The position numbers were made by a program, and so were the translations under genes. The notes under the pieces were generated by a model. The model had not been told where the DNA came from. It made no database searches and saw only the letters and a list, made by a program, of their open reading frames with translations. Shown in pieces: positions 1 to 4,596 of a stretch of 7,474 bases of DNA (positions are counted from its first letter, which is position 1; every line of letters begins with the position of its first letter). Source of the DNA: Thermomicrobiaceae bacterium (lineage in GTDB: Bacteria; Chloroflexota; Chloroflexia; Thermomicrobiales; Thermomicrobiaceae). The stretch is taken from NCBI GenBank assembly GCA_007123655.1, contig SKKR01000030.1:1-7474 (forward strand), in the 5' to 3' direction.

Positions 1-88
1 CCGAACGAAGTGCTCACGTTCAGCTTTCCCGTCGCCGTGAAGCGCTTCCCATTCTCCCGTTCTCGTGCGCGATTGGATTGGCTCGCCC
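1..88. other. Window edge, no supported gene
   Basis: No coding region can be supported here. On the plus strand one frame is open from the first base to a stop at 166-168, overlapping the end of the DUF998 gene, and another reaches a stop at 90-92. Neither gives a recognisable protein end. On the minus strand there are only very short reading frames. It may hold the end of a gene lying outside the window. Confidence 0.4.
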
Positions 89-739
89 CTAGCTGGCGCG
101 GGCGGTGGCTTGTTCGTCACTCACCGAGGCGGAACGAACGTGGATCGCTAGGACCACGAGCCAGATGACCAGCGCTCCGATCTGAATCCGCTGCGATACG
201 CCGAAACGATCGTCGCCGAGCATTGGGTAGACCGCGAACGTCACCACGAAGATCACGACCCAGACGACGTTGAACCGGATGAACCGGGTCCAGCCCTGAA
301 GTGCGCGTGCCTGCCAGACCACGACGAGCATCGAGATCAGGACGAGGACGAGGGAGATGAGCACGCCGATATCATGAATCAACTCGGTGAGCGCCGGTTC
401 ATCGGCCTGGAACGCGACCGGATCGCCCGTGCCTGTGTTGAAGACGCCGGCGATGATCCACAACACACTGGAGACCGCGAGCAAGAGGGGGACAGTCAGC
501 TTTCGCCCGAGTGCGCTGTATGCTCCGAGCGCCAGCGCGAGCCCGCCGATCCCGAGCGCGATCAGTCCCAGGTTGATCAGGAATCCATATGATTCATGTG
601 CCAGCTGGCTGATCGATTGCGCTACCAGGTCATAGTCATCGTGCGGGACCAGATGAAGAATGACAACGATGACGACCCACGTCGAGACACCCGCCAATGC
701 AATACTGGCCGCGGTTTCAGCCCGAGGTTGACGGTTCAC
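89..739 (-). CDS. DUF998 family integral membrane protein
   Basis: A 216-residue polytopic membrane protein of unknown function. Six hydrophobic segments are visible, at about residues 11-30, 53-73, 81-100, 122-143, 155-173 and 185-202, with a short polar C-terminal tail. The loop after helix 1 reads H-D-D-Y-D-L-V-A-Q-S-I-S-Q-L, and the loop before helix 4 contains F-Q-A-D followed by a helix beginning I-H-D-I-G. Both patterns are typical of the DUF998 family, in which a Y/F-D-x-x-x-x-x-I-S-x-L loop and an acidic/His loop recur. The start is GTG at 739-737, with a weak AGGA nine bases upstream on the minus strand. The stop is TAG at 91-89. It is transcribed away from the DUF4015 gene and shares its upstream region. 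The substrate or role is unknown. The family call is from motif recall; membrane topology is direct from sequence. Confidence 0.75.
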   Translation of the reverse strand: MNRQPRAETAASIALAGVSTWVVIVVILHLVPHDDYDLVAQSISQLAHESYGFLINLGLIALGIGGLALALGAYSALGRKLTVPLLLAVSSVLWIIAGVFNTGTGDPVAFQADEPALTELIHDIGVLISLVLVLISMLVVVWQARALQGWTRFIRFNVVWVVIFVVTFAVYPMLGDDRFGVSQRIQIGALVIWLVVLAIHVRSASVSDEQATARAS

Positions 740-927
740 CGAACGGCATCCTGTCCGCTACGCGAATTCACCCGCGCGTTTTCTATGGACGTACGCGTTC
801 ATGGTCGAACGCGACTACCGTAACAGCACTCCTGAAAGCAGGCAACCGGGGGACGACCGCCCAGTGTCACATCGCGCCCCGGGTCCGGCGCGGAGGTACG
901 TTGCTGGCGTAACGGGCGGCCCGGGTG

Positions 928-936
928 TGGCATAAT
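928..936 (+). promoter_or_regulatory. Possible extended -10 promoter element
   Basis: The sequence TGGCATAAT fits an extended -10 box (TGn followed by TATAAT) with one mismatch. No good -35 hexamer lies 16-18 bases upstream; TTGCTG at 901-906 is too far away with a 24-base spacer. Extended -10 promoters can work with a poor -35. Transcription would begin near 943 and give a leader of roughly 135 bases for the DUF4015 gene. This is a weak prediction. Confidence 0.3.
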
Positions 937-973
937 CTGCTTCATCAGCGCGGCCTGGTAGTTCCTTCATCGC

Positions 974-988
974 CGATTTCAGAAATCG
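974..988. promoter_or_regulatory. 15-bp perfect palindrome, candidate operator
   Basis: CGATTTC and GAAATCG are perfect inverted copies around a single central A at 981. The dyad lies about 90 bases upstream of the DUF4015 start and downstream of the possible -10 at 931-936, so a bound protein could block transcription. As RNA it would form only a five-pair stem with a three-base loop, with a further possible CGCC/GGCG pairing outside it (971-974 with 992-995) separated by a bulge. A protein-binding site seems likelier than an RNA structure. The binding factor is unknown. Confidence 0.3.
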
Positions 989-1045
989 TCCGGCGCAAGC
1001 GGGTTCTTCCAGTGCTGCGAATGTTTGTGTTCGTACATCGTAAAC

Positions 1046-1070
1046 CACCGCGATTAGCGCGGTGAGGAGG
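1046..1070 (+). promoter_or_regulatory. Hairpin abutting a strong Shine-Dalgarno site
   Basis: CACCGCG (1046-1052) and CGCGGTG (1058-1064) form a perfect seven-pair GC-rich stem with loop ATTAG. AGGAGG follows directly at 1065-1070. This ribosome binding site decides the start of the DUF4015 gene: GTG at 1072 is only one base away, too close, whereas TTG at 1078 is seven bases away, the usual spacing. The stem ends exactly at the ribosome binding site and could affect ribosome access. Confidence 0.5.
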
Positions 1071-1077
1071 CGTGGCG

Positions 1078-2859
1078 TTGATAGCGAGCCGGCATCCATA
1101 TGGGTCTCTGAGACCGAGACGATGGGGTTCGATCAGCTGGTGGTATAGCCTGTTCCTGATCGTTCCGCTGCTCGGCATCATCGCTACGATCCTCTGGAAT
1201 CAAGTGATCGCTGGACCGGACGTTGAGGGCCGCGTTATCGACGCCTACTCCGGTGATGGTGTGGGCGGTGCGGAACTTCGACTCGGGGGCGACCGGACAA
1301 CCTCGGGTAACGACGGCTCGTTCGGACTGAGATCCGGCGATTCAGCGACGATCTCGGTTTCCCGGTCTGGCTACGAATCCACCACCTACGACCTCTCTGA
1401 CGATGAAAACGAGCTGCAGATCGAGCTCCGGCCGAACACGATGGCCGGGCGAGTTACGCACCGTGTCGAGGAAGAGCCGCTGGCAGGTGTTCTGATCGAG
1501 GCAGTCCTGGACGGGGAGACCGTCGCATCGACTGAATCCGGCGACGATGGATCGTATCTCCTGGAAGAGATTCCGGAGGGCGCAGAGATCGTCTTCACCT
1601 ACGAGGACCTCGCGGAGGTTATCGAGCCAATCGATGAACGGACCGAGCTGGACGTTTCCATGCGACCCGCGGTCATAACGGGATCGGTCACCAATCAGGC
1701 CGGGGAGCCGGTCAACGGAGCGACCGTTGCGATCGGCGACGTCTGGACCGAGGTCGACAACGACGGATCCTACCGGCTGGAAGACATTCCCGAGTCCGGC
1801 GAGCTCAGTTTCAAAGCACCTGGTTATCACGCCCTGAGCCGTGAGCTGGACGATCAGCTACAGCAGGATGCATCCCTGGAAGACAAACACATCCGCGCGA
1901 TCTACCTGACCCCCGGGGCGGTCGGTGATGAGGCCCGGTTCCAGGAACTGCTGGATCTGGTGGAGAACACCGAGCTGAACGCATTGGTAATCGACATAAA
2001 AGATAGCTCGGGGTTTGTCTTCTATGACGCTGACGTCGAACTTGCTCACGAGATCGACGCGGTGCGTCCGGCATACGACGTTGAGCACGTGCTCGATGAG
2101 GTTAAGGATCGGGGCATCTACGCGATTGCTCGACAGGTTATCTTCGAGGATCCGATCCTCGCCGAAGCCCGCAACGACCTCGCGATCATGGACTCCGAGG
2201 GAGGCCTCTGGCGAACCTGGAACGGCATCGCCTGGACCAGCGCCTATGAGGAAGAGGTGTGGGACTACAACATCGAACTGATGATGGAGGCCGTTGAGCT
2301 CGGATTCGACGAGATTCAACTGGACTACATGCGCTTCCCATCCGACGGACCGCTGAACCGGGCGGAGTACAACGTCGACCAGCACGACAGCGAAACCCGG
2401 GTTGACGCTATCACCGGTTATCTCGCGAAGTCGCACGAAGCGATCATGCCGACGAAGGCGTATCTCGGTGGTGACATTTTCGGGATGGCGTTGTGGGAAC
2501 TCGGTGACGGGGGAATTGGCCAGCAACTGGAGCGAATCACGCCGCACCTCGATTACATCAAGCCAATGATCTATCCGTCTCACTTCTATCCCGGGTCAAT
2601 GGGATTTGACATCCCCAACGACCATCCATACGAGGTTATCTACCTGAGCCTGCAGAATGCCGCGGAACGAATTCCGAACGATGTCGCGAAGCTTCGTCCC
2701 TGGCTGCAGGATTTCTCGTTCGGCGAGGGACGTGAGTATGGTCCAGACGAGGTTCGCGAGCAGATCGACGCCGCGAACGACTTCGGCGCCACCGGGTGGA
2801 TGCTGTGGAGCGCGGCCGCAGTCTATCAGCGGGACGCGCTCGAGCCGGCAAGTGATTAA
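1078..2859 (+). CDS. Membrane-anchored putative glycoside hydrolase (DUF4015) with three Ig-like repeats
   Basis: Probably an extracellular, membrane-tethered glycan-acting protein of 593 residues, counted from TTG 1078. After a basic N-terminus, one hydrophobic helix at about residues 22-42 (W-W-Y-S-L-F-L-I-V-P-L-L...) acts as signal anchor. Three tandem beta-sandwich repeats of the carboxypeptidase-regulatory type follow at about 49-118, 122-197 and 200-260; each opens with a G-R/S-V strand and carries a D/N-D-G-S-F/Y turn. The C-terminal 310 residues (from about 272) match the DUF4015 putative glycoside hydrolase domain, a TIM-barrel-like family: D-I-K-D-S-S-G at about 306, G-F-D-E-I-Q-L-D-Y-M-R-F-P-S-D-G near 409-424, K-P-M-I-Y-P-S-H near 495, R-P-W-L-Q-D-F near 540 and G-W-M-L-W near 573. 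The acidic residues in the second motif are the likeliest catalytic ones. Substrate is unknown. The start was chosen by AGGAGG spacing; GTG 1072 would add two residues. The UbiA gene follows closely, so they are probably co-transcribed. Confidence 0.85.
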   Translation: MIASRHPYGSLRPRRWGSISWWYSLFLIVPLLGIIATILWNQVIAGPDVEGRVIDAYSGDGVGGAELRLGGDRTTSGNDGSFGLRSGDSATISVSRSGYESTTYDLSDDENELQIELRPNTMAGRVTHRVEEEPLAGVLIEAVLDGETVASTESGDDGSYLLEEIPEGAEIVFTYEDLAEVIEPIDERTELDVSMRPAVITGSVTNQAGEPVNGATVAIGDVWTEVDNDGSYRLEDIPESGELSFKAPGYHALSRELDDQLQQDASLEDKHIRAIYLTPGAVGDEARFQELLDLVENTELNALVIDIKDSSGFVFYDADVELAHEIDAVRPAYDVEHVLDEVKDRGIYAIARQVIFEDPILAEARNDLAIMDSEGGLWRTWNGIAWTSAYEEEVWDYNIELMMEAVELGFDEIQLDYMRFPSDGPLNRAEYNVDQHDSETRVDAITGYLAKSHEAIMPTKAYLGGDIFGMALWELGDGGIGQQLERITPHLDYIKPMIYPSHFYPGSMGFDIPNDHPYEVIYLSLQNAAERIPNDVAKLRPWLQDFSFGEGREYGPDEVREQIDAANDFGATGWMLWSAAAVYQRDALEPASD

Positions 2860-2916
2860 CGCTGAGGGATTCGTGATTCACGAGCGGAGTACGTGGTCCT
2901 ATCACCGGTGGCCGGC

Positions 2917-3801
2917 ATGACGAGCCAGCTTCCAGCCCTGGTCGAGGCGGTTCGTCCGAAGCAGTGGACCAAGAACGCGGTGGTTTTCGCCGCAATTATC
3001 TTCGACGGGCGCCTCTTTGAGCTCAGCGAGCTTCTAACCGTGACGATCGCGGCGATTCTGTTCGCGCTCGTCAGCAGCGCGGGCTATCTGTTCAACGATC
3101 TGCGCGATCTCGAGGCCGACCGCCAGCATCCAGACAAGCGTTCGCGACCGATCGCGTCAGGACGGCTCCGCCCGGACGTCGCCGTTTCCGCGATGATCGT
3201 CCTCTACCTGGTTGCTTTCCCGATTGCGCTCTTGTTGTCACCCTGGTACGCACTCGTTCTCGCGGTCTACGTCGCGGTGATGTACCTGTACAGCCGGTGG
3301 ATAAAGCACTGGGTCATTCTGGACGTGTTCGTGATCGCATCCGGGTTCGTGCTCCGGGCGGTCGCCGGTGCGGTTGTCATCGGCGTACCCATCTCGCCGT
3401 GGTTGTATGTCTGCACCATTCTGCTGGCACTGTTCATCGGGTTCGCAAAGCGACGTGATGAGATCAAGGTGCTGGAGGATCTCGCGGTCAACCACCGGAG
3501 AAACCTTGCCAACTACTCGGTGCCCTTGCTTGACCAGTTCATCCTGATCATCGCGGCGGCGACGGTCATCGCGTATTCACTCTACACATTCGAATCTCCG
3601 GCGCTGGCTGACGATGACCGGATGATGCTGACCATACCGTTTGTCATTCACGGGGTGTTCCGGTATCTGTACCTGGTTCACCGGTCGAACGGAGCCGGCG
3701 CCCCTGAGCAACTGGTGCTGGACGACAAGCCGCTCTTCCTCACCGTGTTTCTCTGGGGCATCGTGACGGTGGGGATCCTGTACGGCCCGGGTCTGATATA
3801 G
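2917..3801 (+). CDS. UbiA-family prenyltransferase, decaprenyl-phosphate phosphoribosyltransferase-like
   Basis: A polytopic membrane enzyme of 294 residues from ATG 2917. In the closest characterised relatives (mycobacterial Rv3806c type) it moves 5-phosphoribose from PRPP onto a polyprenyl phosphate, the first step towards the lipid-linked arabinose donor for cell-wall arabinan. The N-terminus R-P-K-Q-W-T-K-N-A-V-V-F-A-A is the signature of this subgroup. The first Asp-rich motif, N-D-L-R-D-L-E-A-D-R-Q-H-P-D-K-R-S-R-P-I at residues 60-79, binds metal and the phosphate groups, and A-K-R-R-D-E at 177-182 is the second conserved cytoplasmic motif. About eight to nine hydrophobic helices can be seen. 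GTG 2893 could be an alternative start adding eight residues, with GGAG only three bases before it; ATG 2917 has a weak GGTGG five bases upstream. The gap to the DUF4015 gene is 57 bases, without a terminator. Other UbiA activities cannot be excluded from sequence alone. Confidence 0.8.
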   Translation: MTSQLPALVEAVRPKQWTKNAVVFAAIIFDGRLFELSELLTVTIAAILFALVSSAGYLFNDLRDLEADRQHPDKRSRPIASGRLRPDVAVSAMIVLYLVAFPIALLLSPWYALVLAVYVAVMYLYSRWIKHWVILDVFVIASGFVLRAVAGAVVIGVPISPWLYVCTILLALFIGFAKRRDEIKVLEDLAVNHRRNLANYSVPLLDQFILIIAAATVIAYSLYTFESPALADDDRMMLTIPFVIHGVFRYLYLVHRSNGAGAPEQLVLDDKPLFLTVFLWGIVTVGILYGPGLI

Positions 3802-3826
3802 CCTGAGTCAACTTGGATACTTCGAC

Positions 3827-3847
3827 TGTTGCAGTAATGCTGCAACA
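3827..3847. promoter_or_regulatory. Inverted repeat over the hsp20 promoter, candidate operator
   Basis: TGTTGCAG (3827-3834) and CTGCAACA (3840-3847) are perfect eight-base inverted copies around TAATG. The dyad covers the -35 hexamer and most of the spacer of the predicted hsp20 promoter, the classic place for a repressor or a MerR-type activator. It does not match the HrcA CIRCE element (TTAGCACTC-N9-GAGTGCTAA) or the HspR HAIR element (CTTGAGT-N7-ACTCAAG), so the regulator is unknown. As RNA it could form a stem with a five-base loop, but it would lie upstream of the predicted transcript start. Confidence 0.5.
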
Positions 3848-3857
3848 CTGATATACT
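3829..3857 (+). promoter_or_regulatory. Sigma70-type promoter for hsp20-lon
   Basis: TTGCAG (3829-3834) serves as -35 (TTG plus weak matches), then a 17-base spacer ending in TGA, then TATACT (3852-3857), which matches the -10 consensus at five of six bases with an extended TGn. Transcription would begin near 3864, giving a leader of about 259 bases before the hsp20 ATG. Nothing in it is specific to an alternative heat-shock sigma factor. Confidence 0.55.
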
Positions 3858-3869
3858 GGGACTCGCTTG

Positions 3870-3891
3870 CCGAAATCCGTTGAGGATTCGG
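3870..3891 (+). other. Leader hairpin 1 of hsp20-lon
   Basis: CCGAAATCC (3870-3878) pairs with GGATTCGG (3884-3891) around a GTTGA loop, with one bulged A. The eight-pair stem lies just downstream of the predicted transcript start. There is no T-tract after it, so it is not an intrinsic terminator. It may stabilise the 5' end of the transcript. Confidence 0.35.
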
Positions 3892-4061
3892 AGCGTTCAC
3901 GCCATGACCCGCTGAGTTACTGTATCGCGCCGTGCGTTTTCCCGATTCCACAGTTTCTGTTAGTGGCAGTTGCACCACGTTTGGTCGGCACCTGACCGCA
4001 CGATCAGTTCAAATTAGTTTTCGGGATTCAGGCGTTCTCGGCATCGATGCATGGTCACGGG

Positions 4062-4122
4062 CTTGCGAGGATAGATTGCAAGTAGGTACGCGGGTATCTA
4101 CGACTGCGCGGAGGTCAAGACG
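4062..4122 (+). promoter_or_regulatory. Structured ribosome-binding region of hsp20, possible RNA thermometer
   Basis: CTTGC (4062-4066) can pair with GCAAG (4078-4082), and GTAGGTAC (4082-4089) with GTATCTAC (4094-4101) around loop GCGG, an eight-pair stem with one G-U pair. The ribosome binding site GGAGG at 4110-4114 lies eight bases before the ATG; GACT at 4102-4105 could pair with GGTC at 4113-4116 and cover part of it. Small heat-shock genes often carry thermosensing leaders (ROSE, fourU types), but no exact ROSE or fourU motif was recognised. The function is inference from position and structure only. Confidence 0.3.
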
Positions 4123-4578
4123 ATGATTCTCATTGTTCGGCGCCGGGGCCGGCGTGAGCGTGGTCAGATTCAACAGGATATGGAGATGGCGTTCCGCTCG
4201 TTGTTCAGCGGGACACGGACCGCCGGGAACGGGCAGCTTGGCTGCTGGCGCCCCCCGGTCGAGGTATTTGAACTCGAAGACTCCCTGCAGGTCACCGTTG
4301 AGATCGGTGCCGTGCGCGAAGAAGACCTTAATGTTGAGATTGATGATTCGGTTCTCCGAATCGCCGGTAGCCGTCCGTTTCCGGAAGACAGCCGGAGGCG
4401 ACTCTATCACCAGACCGGCATCCCGTACGGAGAGTTTGAAGCGGAAGTGTTCCTGCCGTTCGCGATCGCGCTCGACGATGTCGAAGCATCATATGAGAAC
4501 GGGATGCTGCGGATTCATTTGCCGCGTGCCCAGGCGACACGAATCGTACCGAGAGGATCCGAGGACCCTGCGGAATAG
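4123..4578 (+). CDS. Small heat-shock protein, Hsp20/alpha-crystallin family
   Basis: An ATP-independent cytoplasmic holdase of 151 residues that would bind unfolding proteins and keep them available for refolding or degradation. The alpha-crystallin domain covers about residues 42-135: W-R-P-P-V-E-V-F-E-L-E-D at 42-53, the beta-strand D-L-N-V-E-I-D-D-S-V-L-R-I-A-G at 68-82, the F-x-x-x-V-F-L-P segment at 105-112 and the signature Y-E-N-G-M-L-R-I-H-L-P-R at 124-135. The first 41 residues are basic (V-R-R-R-G-R-R-E-R). The tail reads T-R-I-V-P-R and lacks a clear I-x-I motif, which usually docks subunits into large oligomers, so assembly may be unusual. The ATG has GGAGG eight bases upstream. 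It is 18 bases ahead of lon, almost certainly in the same operon, after a promoter with an overlapping inverted repeat. Confidence 0.92.
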   Translation: MILIVRRRGRRERGQIQQDMEMAFRSLFSGTRTAGNGQLGCWRPPVEVFELEDSLQVTVEIGAVREEDLNVEIDDSVLRIAGSRPFPEDSRRRLYHQTGIPYGEFEAEVFLPFAIALDDVEASYENGMLRIHLPRAQATRIVPRGSEDPAE

Positions 4579-4579
4579 C

Positions 4580-4587
4580 AGGAGGAG
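4580..4587 (+). promoter_or_regulatory. Ribosome binding site of lon
   Basis: AGGAGGAG starts two bases after the hsp20 stop codon and precedes the lon ATG at 4597 by nine bases. It supports this ATG as the start and shows that lon is translated independently of hsp20, although close enough for some coupling. Confidence 0.7.
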
Positions 4588-4596
4588 TGCGAATTA

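Larger units (their letters stand above)
740..1077. other. Divergent intergenic region with candidate control elements
   Basis: This 338-base stretch separates the minus-strand DUF998 gene from the plus-strand DUF4015 gene. Short open frames exist on both strands, but none has a recognisable protein, a good ribosome binding site or a conserved look. It contains a possible extended -10 element at 928-936, a 15-bp palindrome at 974-988 and a hairpin at 1046-1064, listed separately. No convincing promoter for the minus-strand gene could be picked out, although one must lie here if that gene is not read from elsewhere. Confidence 0.6.
3802..4122. other. Regulatory intergenic region upstream of hsp20-lon
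   Basis: This 321-base stretch has no supportable gene; a 64-codon open frame from GTG 3932 has no recognisable protein and overlaps the hsp20 start. Its first part holds a promoter with an overlapping inverted repeat (3827-3857). The remainder would be an unusually long leader with at least three predicted hairpins before the hsp20 ribosome binding site, listed separately. No intrinsic terminator for the preceding gene was found: the repeat at 3827-3847 lacks a following T-tract. Confidence 0.6.

Noticed and set aside
815..1099. Minus-strand open frame of 94 codons in the divergent intergenic region
   Set aside because: It starts inside the DUF4015 gene, has a composition typical of non-coding translation and covers the hairpin, ribosome binding site and palindrome of the opposite gene.
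1858..2583. Long minus-strand open frame of 241 codons opposite the DUF4015 gene
   Set aside because: It lies wholly antisense to a clearly recognisable gene, and its translation shows no known family; such frames are common in GC-rich DNA.
2871..2883. Small inverted repeat TCGTG-ATT-CACGA between the DUF4015 and UbiA genes
   Set aside because: Only five pairs with a three-base loop and no T-tract; too weak to call a terminator or operator.
3802..3846. Possible HspR (HAIR) site near CCTGAGT at the start of the intergenic region
   Set aside because: The first half resembles CTTGAGT, but no matching ACTCAAG half-site occurs at the required spacing.
3827..3857. Inverted repeat as terminator of the UbiA gene
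   Set aside because: It lies 25 bases after the stop codon, but the stem is followed by CTGATATACT, not a T-tract, and it coincides with a good promoter.
3932..4126. 64-codon plus-strand frame from GTG in the hsp20 leader
   Set aside because: No ribosome binding site, no recognisable protein, and it overlaps the hsp20 start; the region is better explained as an untranslated leader.
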